Assembly: GCF_030272615.1 (NCBI RefSeq)
Contig: NC_081410.1
Coordinates: forward strand, 221,207,415 to 221,271,414
Length of the DNA: 64,000 bases
Origin: Cryptomeria japonica
Lineage: Eukaryota; Streptophyta; Pinopsida; Cupressales; Cupressaceae
Reading direction: 5' to 3'
Part shown: positions 36,401-47,086 of the stretch, in pieces
How positions within the stretch are numbered: the first letter of the stretch is position 1
Layout of the letters: each line of letters opens with the position of its first letter
Position numbers and translations under genes: made by a program
The notes under the pieces: generated by a model
Seen by the model: the letters and a program-made list of their open reading frames with translations, nothing else
What the model was told of the DNA's origin: nothing
The model's database searches: none

Positions 36401-37458
36401 ACATGCTTGTCCAAGGTGGGGGAGGAGGGGTTCGTCCGAATATCCTGCTCTAGGGATTGGAGGCGAAGGGTGAGAGTTTTTTCTATGGCTCTAGAGTCCT
36501 TGGCTTTCTTTTGGCCAATGGTTTGGAGTACTTTCTGCCAGGAGGAGACATTCCTTGTCCACCTGAGAGTGCAGGATTGGGGAGGCTGAGGCTGAAGGTT
36601 AAAGAACCTGACCACCTTAAGGGCACCTAGAACATCTTGGTCTTTGAGGAGGGAGGTGTTGAGAATAAATTTCTTTCTATAGGGGTTGTTGATGGGGATA
36701 GCATTTCTAGTGTTAATGACCACAAGGATAGGGAAATGGTCAGAAAGGGTAACTAGCAAGACAACAACCGCACTCCCCAAGTGGTTAGGAGAGAAGGAGA
36801 AGAAGTTGTTGTTAGCATAAAATCTATCCAGTCTGGAGTAAATACGATTGGAGCCTTGTTGAAAATTGCACCAAGTGTACCATAGGTTAGAAGCAACAGT
36901 TTTAGTGCCCTCGAGGGGGTCAAATAACTGGATTTTTTGTTTAAGTTTGTCCCAGTGGGGTTTTTCTGCATTTTTCCATTCAAAAGGAAGTCCCCTAGCC
37001 TTGTCATCTTGATGCTTAGTCATATTGAAGTCACTAGCCACTATCCAGGGGATACTTGGGAGGGAAGTCAGCCAAATCCAAAGGGACACTCTTTCCTTGT
37101 AATCATTAGGTACGTAGATAGAGAAAACGCCAAAGCTGGAGCCCCTAATATCTAGGGTAGCCCAGGCTGCTCTGTTGCAAGGGGAGATCCCTTTATCATT
37201 AATGTTACTTTCCCACTTGGGGGAGATAAGGAGGCAAACTCCTCCATTTCCTTTCGGGTAGTTGGTGCAAATTTTGATTACATCTCTCCAGATAAAGTCA
37301 AGTGAGCTGTCAAGATGGAAGCCCACAGATTTAAGTTCTTGCAGCATCAGGAAATCTATGTTCTTGTGGTGGCTCAGAGATCTTTTGATGACAAACTTCC
37401 TATCAGGCGACTCAAGGCCTCTTATATTCCAAGAGATGTATTTCTTTAGAGAGGAGGG
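33409..37458 (-). pseudogene. LINE ORF2: endonuclease, RT, zf-RVT
   Basis: One continuous frame of about 1350 codons with seven in-frame stops (36121, 35533, 35479, 35317, 34756, 34576, 33682) and no net frameshift. The AP endonuclease opens with KYISWNIRGL, then MLQELKS, SDFN and a SDHFPI segment. RT includes NKAPGLDGLP, FVDFEKAYD-like LVDFEKAYDRVEWDF, IRQGCPLAP, and the active site, which reads FAND instead of FADD. The C-terminal zf-RVT shows PPKIKCFRWQLLLDRLPIRN followed by Cys and His positions. No RNase H is visible. ORF2 would nick the target and prime reverse transcription. No ATG precedes the endonuclease start; the first is at 37347, inside the domain. Confidence 0.92.
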
Positions 37459-37467
37459 TTAGGAAGT

Positions 37468-39140
37468 TCAACTAGGGAGACTGCAAGGATCTCCAGACTT
37501 CTTTTTATTCTTGGAGCCCATAGGCCTACCTTTTTTTTTTGTCAAGGAGGATCCTTTTATAAGGTCATCCTCATCTTCACTAACTTCATATGGTTCATTC
37601 CTAGTATCTGCAATTCCTCCTATGTCGAACCTAGACATCTGGGAGTCTGGAAAGCCAAGGAGCATTGTGCTAGATCTAATTTCTTCAAGACCCTTATTGG
37701 CATAGATTACTTCAATAACATGATTATCTTCTAACTCTTTGAGCATAGAGGTTGTCGAAGGGTTGGTGATGTTAACTTCAGGAGTAAGCCCTGTAGGTAA
37801 TGAGGAGTCTGAATTCTTGGGGGTTTCAGATCTGATCATCACACTTGCAGGGTTATCACTAGTGCTAGCAACATCAGCACTTCGACTAGGGTTCTCAAGT
37901 TTCTTAACCATTTTCTTTACCACAGAGTTTGTCGGGGTTCGAGCAGGAGCAGGTGAGCTAATATTTGAAGGGAGGGGGCAATTGCATATGCTCATTATTT
38001 GGCTGATAGATGGGATAGAAGGAAGGCTTTGATTAGGGGCATTCTGGTTTCTACTACGCTTTCTAGAAGTGACCAACTGAAAACAGTCAGAGGGCAATTC
38101 TGGAGGACCAATTGGTGAGTCAGAGGCTGGACCGAGGTGATCAGAGACAAGGGACGAGTGATCAATGTGTATGGGTTTTAATTTTGAAGAATTGGTGGTG
38201 GGAATAGCGACTTCTTCGTTAACAGGGAGTGAGGTGGATGAGTGTTGAGAAACCTTGGATCTAGGGTTCGTGGGGGCATCAGATGAGTTACTGCTGGGTT
38301 TATGATTCCTGCGATAATGATTGGGAAATTTTTTTCAAGATGCCCTTCTTTTTTGCAGAGAAAGCATGCATTTAATCCACCAAGCATTTCAATAGGGTAG
38401 ACAAAGGTTTCTTCATTGATGTTTAGGGTTAAAGATGGTGGGATATCAATCCCTAGCTTGATCGATACAAGCATTCTGGCATCCAGGTTAGGGACAAGGC
38501 GGGCTGTTTCATCAATACAGATCCTTTTTCCAAAGGTTTCCATTAAATGTGGAAGAAAATGCCAAAGGAAGGGGGGTATATCCTTGAGGATGACCCAACT
38601 TGGGGAGGATAGTGCGAGAACCTCATCACAGACCGCCTCTGGAGACCAAGCTAGGGCACGGAAGGAAGTATTTCCAACTGTCCAGTATTGACGCTTTAGT
38701 GCCTCCCTTTGAGCCTCATGAGAATTAAATAAAATAAGGTAGAGACCCTTTTGAATTTGTCTACAAAAAGATATTTTAAGCCCTAATTTTAAATTCCTAA
38801 GGTTATGAAACCAGTCGTCTAAAAATTTCCTAGGTGGGAGTTTCTCAACATCAACACATGAGAAGAAAATGGTTGTATTACTTAACCTAGTCTTTTCTGA
38901 GGCAATTTCATTCAACATTTCCAAATTGGGTGAAATGCGGAAGGAGCCCGAGATAGTGCTAGGGCACTTACATGCTTCACCGGATCTTTCTTTGCCAGGA
39001 GCCTTAGAAAATCGCGCGTCAGGGTTGACTACATTTGCAGGCGGGGAGACGGTTTCGGCGAAAGATTTCTTTGGCAGAGATTTAGGTTGGTCTGCAGATT
39101 TAGAGCCGTTAATGCCACCGCCATCCAATTTTGACTCCAT
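37468..39140 (-). pseudogene. LINE ORF1: DUF4283-like RNA-binding protein
   Basis: I start at ATG 39140 (MESKLDGGG); an upstream GTG is in frame but less likely. The centre (38450-38900) has FLDDWFHNLRN, SFRALAWSPE and WVILKDIPPFLWH, typical of the DUF4283 region in plant LINE ORF1. A zinc knuckle begins CFLCKKEGHLEKN, but the last Cys is Phe. The frame shifts right there, in a homopolymer (38325-38336), and continues in another frame through a Ser/Pro-rich tail to a TGA at 37468. The product would bind LINE RNA. Confidence 0.85.
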
Positions 39141-39875
39141 AGGGAGCCAAAGATTAATCCGCACGAGCGACCAGGTAGGTGGGGGGAGTTGTGAATTAAA
39201 TGAAGTGCAGAATTAAATATGCAAACAGAAGGAAAGAAAAGAACGGAAGGAAATAGCAGTGGAGAGGAGTTTCAAACCGGGTGGAGGAGAATTAACCGCT
39301 CCACAAAGATGTCGTGTTGTCCATGTCACCACAGTTGCCTCGATCATCTTGCAGACAACCAGACTTAGCGCTCGCAGGCCCCAAGGTTCGCAGATGTCAG
39401 ATTCTCAATCACCGAATTTGCAGACCCCATCTCTGAATCAAATCATATTTTGTAAAAAATTTGCCATTCCCTGAGATCGCTAGGGTTTGTTCAAATGGCT
39501 ATAGCTTTCTCCGCATACAAAAATAGGGGTTTACTTTCGTAGGTCCTTTCAACACCAAACTATCGATTTTAATCTGCACAGTTTTCATCATATTTCACAC
39601 GCTAATATCTCTGCCTCAAACTCTATCCATTTTGCATGGTTGACGGTAATATTTCTGTCCATTTCGCCATTCTATTTTTGCATCTGAATTCGCCCTCGAT
39701 TTGTCTCTTTTTCCATTAAAAAAATCAAAAGCGATTGTACGGGACTGTATTCAGCCACTTCAAACTCAATCCATTTCAATCTGCTCTTTGAAATAAATTT
39801 GCCAAGAAAGTGAACATCGTTTTCCACATGCAAATCGTAAGGGTTAATGTCCTCCGTGCTGGATGCCTGCACCCC
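39141..39875 (-). mobile_element. LINE 5' untranslated region
   Basis: About 735 bp between ORF1 and the 5' TSD, less AT-rich than the flank. No coding region is supported on the minus strand. Plant L1 elements carry an internal promoter here; I cannot point to its elements. Confidence 0.6.
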
Positions 39876-39892
39876 AAATTAAAAATAATATT
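39876..39892. repeat. LINE target-site duplication, right
   Basis: A 17-bp copy of 33230-33247 with one A fewer. It sits at the switch from LINE 5' UTR to AT-rich DNA that resembles 48740-49020. Confidence 0.7.
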
Positions 39893-40109
39893 AAAAAATA
39901 AAACTTATAAATTAGATTTTATATTTTTTAATTGTAGGTTTTTTTGTTTTCAAAGGGAAAAAGCATTTAACTTCCTTTATTATTATCAAATTATATAGTT
40001 TTTTAATGCACTATTTTTTGTGTGTTGAAAGAAAAAAATGCATTTCTTTTATTACTATCAAATTTTATGTTTTTAAACATAAAATTTCATTAATGCATTT
40101 CTTTTATTC

Positions 40110-40162
<53 letters not shown>

Positions 40163-40501
40163 ATTATTATATATTTAAAATTTAATATTGGTAAGTTTTT
40201 TTTTTGTTTATTTTGAAAACATATGAACGAAGATTGCCAATAGCATTTGACCTCTTTAGTTATTAGTGCAACAATCATCCAGATACACATAATAATATTC
40301 ATGTCTTTCAAGTTTCATTTTTTGACTATTTGAGATGGATACCATCTTCCAATTCAATATTTTATCATATTATGCTATGTTGGGTAGTCATTGTATTGTA
40401 TGTAATTTAATCATCATATTTTCTTGTAGGTTTTCAATACGTCAAATATCTCTTAGTTTTTAGGGGTTTAATATATTGTTTAGAGCTGCAAATTATAAAA
40501 T
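39893..40501. other. AT-rich DNA with (TTA)n microsatellite
   Basis: It continues the repeated AT-rich family seen left of the LINE and at 48700-49110. A TTA/ATT microsatellite of about 17 units lies at 40108-40161. The Ile-rich open frame on the minus strand (40090-40311) is a by-product of that repeat. Confidence 0.7.
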
Positions 40502-40506
40502 GAAAA
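40502..40506. repeat. TSD of gag-protease element, left (GAAAA)
   Basis: GAAAA before the LTR start TGTAAAGCGG; the same five bases follow the right LTR at 48378-48382. Confidence 0.9.
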
Positions 40507-41727
40507 TGTAAAGCGGAAAAATCGAACCCTAGTTGTTCTCCCCTCCCCAACTCCAAGGAGAGAGAAGGGAGGTCACTAGGGTTGATGGTTTTCACTTAGG
40601 AGGGACTTTACATTCAAAAGAGGGGCTGAAACCCACAAGATCCAATCCCTCACAATGCAGGATTGGATTCTAAATGAGTTTCAAGGGTTAAGACATCAAG
40701 GATACCCTCTTTTCTAAAGAATGTAGATAGAATGATTGAACTAAGAATGTATGTAGAAGTAAGGAAGATTCGCTTATAAACAGAGATAGGGATATGGGAT
40801 GAAGCTGCGGACCTGGAATTAGCAGTAAAATGTCGAGACGGTGCTGTTCTGCAAATTTGAGCGAAAGTTGACAGGACGATGGCGCCCGGCGTGCACACGG
40901 TCCTCCGAAAAATCTGCGAAACGAAGGTGGATCTATTCGTCTCTGCACAAGGATTCTAGATCTTTAATTACAGCCGCGTACCTGCAACCTACACATAGAA
41001 AAGAGAGGACAATTGGGGGGTTAGGGATGAGGGGTTTGCCTTTAGGTCAAACCCCAGTTTTGGAATTAACCAAGAAATGAGAATGCTGTAAATGTAAATG
41101 TTTGTAATGTAAACAAGTACTGGTACCTTGTTGTAAGAATGTTTGTATTCTTACATGCGAAGGTGTAATGTATGTTGTATGTAATGTGTTGTAAGTGATC
41201 TCCTCTTCAATGGTTGAATCCTTGTCTTGAATGCAACACCTAGCCTTGAATGGAGACTTAGAATGCTCTATTGCTTGAAGGAATGCTTGAATGCTTGAAT
41301 GTTTGAATGTTTGAATATCGCTTTCGTGCCTTTTCTCACATATGTCCTCCTCCCTTTTTCCTTCCTTTCTAGGAGAGGAAAAGTAGTTTATATACTTGTC
41401 AATTAGGGTTAGAAGACTGATTTTTCCAACCTTGGGCCGACATAGAAACAATATTTTCCAATTTGCAAACTTAAAGACCCGATGCCCAAAAGAGACCGGG
41501 CCCAAAAATAGGGTCAGGGACCAGGTCGCTGGGCGCCATGGTCCCACCTCCTGGGACAGCAGGGTGCAAGGAGGGATCATGCCAAGGTGCAGAAAAATGC
41601 AGTTTTTAGTGTCACAAGCAGGTTTCGGGGTCTCCATCCAGGTTCAACGTTGCGCCGCCATCGTGAAGACCCAAATGCAGTCGAAATGCAGTTGAAATTG
41701 CAAGTGTCACAATTTTAGGACGCTACA
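40507..41727 (-). mobile_element. 3' LTR of gag-protease element
   Basis: A 1221-bp LTR, plus-strand start TGTAAAGCGG, end GACGCTACA. It is collinear with the right LTR; lengths differ mainly because the right one has two extra 31-bp repeat units. A TATATAAA box is on the minus strand at 41387-41394, with its partner at 47986-47993. A GGACC/GGTCC dyad spans 41518-41544 and another 40874-40903. Confidence 0.92.
41387..41394 (-). promoter_or_regulatory. TATA box in LTR (left)
   Basis: TATATAAA on the minus strand, about 335 bp from the sense LTR start, just downstream of a pyrimidine/purine-rich tract. It is conserved in the right LTR at 47986-47993. A good match to a plant TATA box. Confidence 0.6.
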
Positions 41728-41745
41728 TTTAGCCCCCACTTTAGC
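41728..41745 (-). promoter_or_regulatory. Polypurine tract of gag-protease element
   Basis: The minus strand reads AAGTGGGGGCTAAA directly before the LTR start TGTAGCGTCC. It marks the 3' LTR on the left. Confidence 0.75.
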
Positions 41746-42478
41746 GGGAGTATAAGCGTACGCCAATACTTCCGGTAAAGTACAAGGAAACAATATTGAA
41801 AAACTTTCACCACGTCAAGGAGGCAAGATACACCAAGCCCCCAGTGGACTAAGGATCTTACGACTTTGATTGACAAAGTAAAAGGGAAGATCACGAGGGA
41901 GAACCATGACTGTCAATAGTAAGGTTCCCTCACTATGAGTCATGCAAGAAAGATATCAAAAAATTTCAAGGCAAAGCTAAATTTGTCAAGAAATTTTCAA
42001 GTATCTTGAAGAGATATGAACGGGATGTATGCCCCCCTACGTTAAAGTGATCGCACACGCCTCACCAGGGGTGATTGCTTTAAGGTAGTGATACATATAT
42101 AAGAAATGAGAAAGGAGCACGTTACCACAAGGATTTAGCCCCCAGGTGTGAGATAAGCCCAAGGATAATAGACACAAAACACAAAGCACAAGGTGACTTC
42201 ACTTTCCTCGGGGTCAATATGTTGTATGACAATTCATGTATATCATATGTATGTATGCATAATTGTTCTTCATTCCCCAATCAAGGAAGGTCACCTAGAA
42301 GAAGGGAACACATGTGTCTTTTGAGTCAACATGAGAGAGACCAAAAGAGATCTCAATGCTTTGCATCGTCCTCAAGTAGACAACACTAAGGACAACAAAT
42401 AGAAGAATGAGAATAACACATAGAAGAAGTAACAAAAAAGATCAAGAGAGGAGGAGAGAGTCTGCTATGCTAATGAAA
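41746..42478 (-). mobile_element. 3' non-coding region of gag-protease element
   Basis: About 730 bp between the last ORF and the PPT. No coding region is supported in any frame and no RT or integrase remnant is recognisable. Confidence 0.7.
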
Positions 42479-43708
42479 CTAGTCTAGCACGTCATCTACC
42501 CCCCGATCTTGCTGATCAATATTTCGGGAAGGCAGGAAACACGCTAGAGGAGGAACATCCAACACAGCAGATGGAGCTATCACAAGATCCAAACAAGGGC
42601 TATGTTCATGTTCCAAGCCACGTTGTTCTTGTCTAGGAGCTAGGATAAGTGCTTTAGAAAATTCATTAGATAAATGGTTATCAACATCAACATATTCATA
42701 TTCACTATCAGAATGAACAGAAGTAACATTTTCATCATGAATAACATTTTCATCTATATCATCATCAAGATTTATAAAAATAGGATCTTTAATTCGCACA
42801 GGATCAAGACCATCATGCATCTTATGTTTAGGAGATTTTGGCTCAATTTTTGGTTGAGGAGAAAATGGAATAATACTAGCTGAAGGTGTTTTTGGGGATT
42901 GCAAAGTTTGAGAAGCAGCTGCCTGAGCTCTAAGACGACGCTTTTGTCGGCGTTCACGTGTAGAACGATTTTGTGTAGTCCTAGTAGGAAGCTGAGAAGA
43001 TTGAGGAGGAGGAATGTTCTCATCCTTATCACTTGGGTGTTTAGGTTGTGGTCTCTTAGGTTGAATAATAGGAGAAGAGGAAGGTCTCTTCTCTCCATAA
43101 GAGGAAGGAGGAGGAACTGCTCCATATAAAGGAGGAATATTTGGTTTAGGAAGGAGACCAAGTCCATCATGACGAGGAGGTATAGGTCTACCTTTAGAAA
43201 ATTTATTAGTCATAGACATAGTCACATTCATAGGGATGGGTTGGGAATTTTCTTGAGGAAAGACATTAGTTTTATCTTTCAAAGGAAGAACTTCCTTCTC
43301 AAGAATGATAGGAATATCAAGTTTGGGTGTTCTAGGTTCACTGAGAGATAGGATCATATCTTTTTTCCACTTTTGGTAAGATTTTAAAAGATGATCACTC
43401 CGCGGTGGAAGAGATTGGAATTGTTTAGGCCAAAAGTAATCAATAGGAACGCTAGAAGTTCTTTCAGCTGGTTTAAAGAGACTATGATTGATAGTAACAA
43501 TTTCACCATTATGGGGAAATTTCAAACACTTGTGAATAGGAGAAGCAATAGCTTTCATGGAAGATAGCCAAGGATAGCCTAGCTTCACACGAAATTGTTC
43601 GGACGATGGAATAATAGCAAAGTCCACATCAAGGGGTTTGTTATGGACCTCAATAGGTAATGTAATAGAACCAATTGCAGGAGAAGAAAATGCATCAAAT
43701 AGTTTCAC
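42479..43708 (-). pseudogene. Protease C-terminal part plus long novel tail
   Basis: An open frame of 409 codons, offset from Gag. The first 75 residues (KLFDAF, IGSITLPIEV, VKLGYPWLSSMKA) match the C-terminal lobe of gypsy proteases. It then becomes a Pro/Ser-rich segment, a strongly basic patch (RSTRERRQKRRLRAQ, about 42920-42965), an acidic stretch (INLDDDIDE, SDSEYEYVDVD) and a hydrophobic end, stopping at 42479. The tail sits where RT would be expected and I do not recognise it. The basic patch could be a nuclear localisation or RNA-binding signal (inference). The open frame starts with GTG, so it was probably fused to Gag before the frame break at 43705-43713. Confidence 0.75.
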
Positions 43709-45924
43709 AACTTTGTTTTGTCATAGATCACTTGATTCAATTGCAAAGTAAAAAGAAATTCTTCAATAATGACATTAACCATGCAAGAAGGATCAATAAG
43801 CACTCCATGGCAAGGTGTATTCTTGACTTTTGCAACTATATATAAAGGACCATCAGGTGCCCTGATAGTTTCACTGGAATCAAATGTGATGGAAGGTTCT
43901 TTAGGGATTTTCTGCTGCTCCACAAAGTTAATCACATTTGGAGTCATAGACACAAGATCATCAGGTGAGACAGAGGAATCATTAGTATCAATCACATTAG
44001 AGGTATGAGAAGGTAATGGATCAGTAAAAATATTAAGATTTTGGTTAGGAGGAGCTACAGATGTGTTGCCTTTATCATTCACATCAGAAACAGAGATAGT
44101 ATTATTATCAATCAAATCTTGAATTTTACCCTTTAAAGCAAAACATTTTTCAGTATCATGCCCAGGATGACGATGAAATTGACAAAAAGATTTGTTATCA
44201 AAATAGGGTGAGTTAATCTTTGCAGGATCTATTTGCTTTATAGGAGGAAGAGTAAGCACATTTTGTTCCAATAATTTATTCATAATACTATGCAATGATT
44301 CATTCAAAGGAGTAAACTTTCTTTCTTTCTTGAAAAACTTAGAAATGGGAGGCACACCTGATGCTGCATTCACATTGTTGTTGATGATGTTTTCATTGAA
44401 TTTAATTGACTCTCTGTTCGGTTTAAACTTCCCAAATGGTTGTTGACTACTATCACCCTTATCACTCGGAGCCATAGGATTTGCTTGTTCCATTTGACTC
44501 ACAGTCAGTTGATAATTGTGAAGAGTTGTGCACAACTGTTGGAAAGAAGTAAACTCAGAAAACAGAAGTTTTTCTCTAATATCTTTTTGTAAATTAGAAA
44601 TAAAGATTCTTTGAATATCATTGTCAGGCACTGGAAAAGAAATTTGAGCATACAAATGCTTATATCTACCAATGAAATCAGTCACTTTTTCTTTAACACC
44701 TTGTTTACAATGCATTAAATCAATCAAAGTAACTTTAGGACTTATATTGTTTTGAAATTGTTGAATAAAAGCATTGGCAAGTTGTTCAAAAGAAGAGATA
44801 GAATAAGAAGGCAACGAGCAATACCATTGTAGAGCCTTATCTCTTAATGTTCTAGTAAACAGTTTTGCAAGCAACCTTTGGTCATAAGCAAAATCGGTAC
44901 ATATTGTTTGAAAGGTCTTAACATGCGTTAGAGGATCACCCTTACCATTATAAAGCTCCAAATGCAGAATTTCAACATGTTTAGGGGGGATAGCTCGAAC
45001 AATGTCAAGAGAAAGTGGGCTCGGAACATCAAATGTGGGCACACTAAACTTAGATTGATTCATAGAGGCAATCTGTTGCTGTAAAGAAGAGACAGTTTGT
45101 GCAAGATTGTTAATGGTCGCTTCAGTCGAAGAGTTCATATTAGACGTGTTAGATTGTGATGGAGGTATTATGTTGTTGAAAGAAGGTATTGATTGAGAGT
45201 AAGGTGGTGGGACACTATGATAGTTAGCCATAGGAGATGATTGGAAAGGAGGAACACTACAAGGAGGAATGGAATGGTTAAATGAATTGCCCCCTTGTGT
45301 CATGTTCATTTGTGGAGATATAATAGGAACACTTATTGAAGGAATAAATGAAGAAGTTGGATTGAGTGAAGGAAGAGGGTTGATTGAAGAAGAGGGATTT
45401 CCCCCATGACTATTGATTATAGGAGGAATGTCTTGTATCGAAGTAGTCATTATGTTTGATGTAAAAGTAGGTATACTAGCAATAGGAGTTGTCAAAGGAA
45501 TAGAATGATTAACTTGAGTAGGAGGTTGTGTATAACCTAAAGTTTCGGCACAACTTTTCATAGGCATCACATTTGAATCCACAATGTGTGCAATACCACG
45601 CAAAATATCAATTCCATTCTTATCACTTTGAACCATACGTTTTAGACCCTCAATTAAGGAAAGAGCTTCACTATCGGGGTATTCTTGAGACATCCATTGT
45701 CGAAAATCATCAAATTGGTTATCCAATTTCGAAAGTTGTTCTACAGAAACCTCATGGAGAGCTTCTTCATCATTAAGAGGATTAGAGGAATTACCCATGT
45801 CCTCGTTAAAAAGGCCATTCAAATTAGGTTCCATCTCCTTAGTAATTACACCTTGGAAGGACTTAATTCTAAGGCTTCGTCTAACGGGAATAGTGTAAGT
45901 AGGGCTTTTTGTTGTAAAACTCAT
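43705..45924 (-). CDS. Gag with N-terminal part of protease
   Basis: An intact frame of 739 codons from ATG 45924 (MSFTTKSPTYTIPVRRSLRI). Residues about 150-280 are Ser/Pro/Asn-rich. The Retrotrans_gag core (44950-44440) includes LELYNGKGDPLTHVKTF, DKALQWYCSLP and FIGRYKHLYAQISFPVP. A His/Cys motif follows (FCQFHRHPGHDTEKCFALKG, about 44140-44200), close to those of non-chromovirus plant gypsy elements. The end carries the protease active-site region GVLIDPSCMVNVI, with DPS where most retropepsins have DTG or DSG. It stops at TGA 43705 and the protease continues in another frame. No premature stop lies inside Gag, so it may still be translatable. Confidence 0.85.
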   Translation of the reverse strand: MSFTTKSPTYTIPVRRSLRIKSFQGVITKEMEPNLNGLFNEDMGNSSNPLNDEEALHEVSVEQLSKLDNQFDDFRQWMSQEYPDSEALSLIEGLKRMVQSDKNGIDILRGIAHIVDSNVMPMKSCAETLGYTQPPTQVNHSIPLTTPIASIPTFTSNIMTTSIQDIPPIINSHGGNPSSSINPLPSLNPTSSFIPSISVPIISPQMNMTQGGNSFNHSIPPCSVPPFQSSPMANYHSVPPPYSQSIPSFNNIIPPSQSNTSNMNSSTEATINNLAQTVSSLQQQIASMNQSKFSVPTFDVPSPLSLDIVRAIPPKHVEILHLELYNGKGDPLTHVKTFQTICTDFAYDQRLLAKLFTRTLRDKALQWYCSLPSYSISSFEQLANAFIQQFQNNISPKVTLIDLMHCKQGVKEKVTDFIGRYKHLYAQISFPVPDNDIQRIFISNLQKDIREKLLFSEFTSFQQLCTTLHNYQLTVSQMEQANPMAPSDKGDSSQQPFGKFKPNRESIKFNENIINNNVNAASGVPPISKFFKKERKFTPLNESLHSIMNKLLEQNVLTLPPIKQIDPAKINSPYFDNKSFCQFHRHPGHDTEKCFALKGKIQDLIDNNTISVSDVNDKGNTSVAPPNQNLNIFTDPLPSHTSNVIDTNDSSVSPDDLVSMTPNVINFVEQQKIPKEPSITFDSSETIRAPDGPLYIVAKVKNTPCHGVLIDPSCMVNVIIEEFLFTLQLNQVIYDKTKL

Positions 45925-47086
45925 GCACTAAAGAGAGAGAAAATCTTGAATTTTAGAGGCAACAAATTTCAATAAAATCAGCCAATCTCCTAGATTTAAG
46001 CTGTTAAATGCAATCAGGACAATCTCCCAAAATTTCAGAAAAATTGTCAGGGACCGTGGCGAACGGAGTGCACACGGTCCTCGCAACTTTTTTCGAAATT
46101 TTCAGGGATGAAAGTTATGATGATTTTAAAGCCAATCTGAAAAACTTGAGTGATTTTACGACCTGTAGATAGGCCAAATTAAAGTTGCAATCTCAAAATT
46201 GAACCCTACCAAAATTGTTGAAAAATGCAAAATTTGAATTTTGAAAAAGAGAGGGAAATTGAAATTTTGAATTTTATGATTTTAGAGGGAATACTGAAAG
46301 CAATGCAGGCTTTGAAATTTAAAAGTTGACTCGATTTCATGCAAAATTCAAATTTGAAAGTGGAAATCAAAGTTGTTGTAATTAAACACCTAATTTCAAA
46401 AGTCACAAATTGTAAAAATTCGAATAAAGCACTGAAATTTCGAATGAATGCCAACACACTTTTCAGATCTAGGACAATAAGAAACACAATTTTGATATGA
46501 ATTTTAATTTCAACAATTTTTGAATGATTATAAGCCTTAATCCAAGCAATCACTAGACCAACTTTGACTTTAATTTTGAAAGTGTTAGAATTGATAAAAT
46601 TAGCCACAATTCTGGATTTTAGCAGAAAAATATAGTAAGATCTAGCTCCCGAAATTTAGAAAAAAATGTCGGGGACGATGGCGCTCGGGGTGCACACGGT
46701 CCTCGCAACTTTTTTCCAAATTTTCAGGGATGAGAGATATTGTGATTTTGTTGCGGAATCCAAAGTTACAGCCGATTTGGAGGTGTTTTGATTAATGAAA
46801 TTATCAGTCAAAGGTTGAATCAAGAGGGTTTTAAAAATTAGGGTTTTGACACTTAACCACTTAATTTTCAGGATTAAAGCACAAATATGAATTGGTAATT
46901 TGCAATAGAAGGATAGATCTGAAACAAGCATTAACAATTAGACATTTCACAAGCTTAATTACTAAAAAGAAAATTTTAGGGTTTTTATGCAATTAGCCTC
47001 TAAAATTTGCAAAAGATCAAACATGGAAATGTAATTAAGGAAGCAATTTTTTTAGATCTAACCATGAATAATCAGAATGAGGATGT
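45925..47086 (-). mobile_element. 5' leader of gag-protease element
   Basis: About 1.16 kb between PBS and Gag ATG. Two diverged copies of a segment of roughly 100 bp (46033-46130 and 46655-46755) each contain a GC-rich dyad ending GGTCC, also found in the LTRs. The first dyad (46051-46080) has perfect 8-bp arms, GGACCGTG and CACGGTCC. No credible ORF is present. Its position suits a packaging or dimerisation signal (inference). Confidence 0.65.

Larger units (their letters stand above)
33248..39875 (-). mobile_element. L1-type LINE, near full length
   Basis: A non-LTR retrotransposon of about 6.6 kb on the minus strand. ORF1 (39140 to 37468) and ORF2 (37458 to 33409) are followed by a short A-rich end at 33248. 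A 17-18 bp AT-rich duplication flanks it (33230-33247 and 39876-39892). Joining the flanks gives sequence very similar to 48957-49010, which resembles the site before insertion. Domain order (zinc-knuckle ORF1; AP endonuclease, RT and zf-RVT in ORF2) is that of plant L1 elements. It is inactive through stops and a lost RT catalytic residue. Confidence 0.9.

Noticed and set aside
34382-39216. Many plus-strand ORFs over the LINE (for example 38869-39216 and 37739-38032)
   Set aside because: They are antisense shadows of LINE ORF1 and ORF2, whose domains are clear on the minus strand.
40090-40311. Ile-rich open frame
   Set aside because: It is a translation of the TTA microsatellite at 40108-40161.
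42674-43170. ORFs overlapping the tail of the gag-protease element on both strands, including 42772-43170
   Set aside because: They are shadow frames of the 409-codon frame, with biased Leu or Arg composition from the repetitive Pro/Ser codons.
43700-43720. Programmed -1 frameshift between Gag and protease
   Set aside because: No X XXY YYZ slippery heptamer is present in frame just upstream of the Gag stop. A lesion is simpler unless other copies show the same arrangement.
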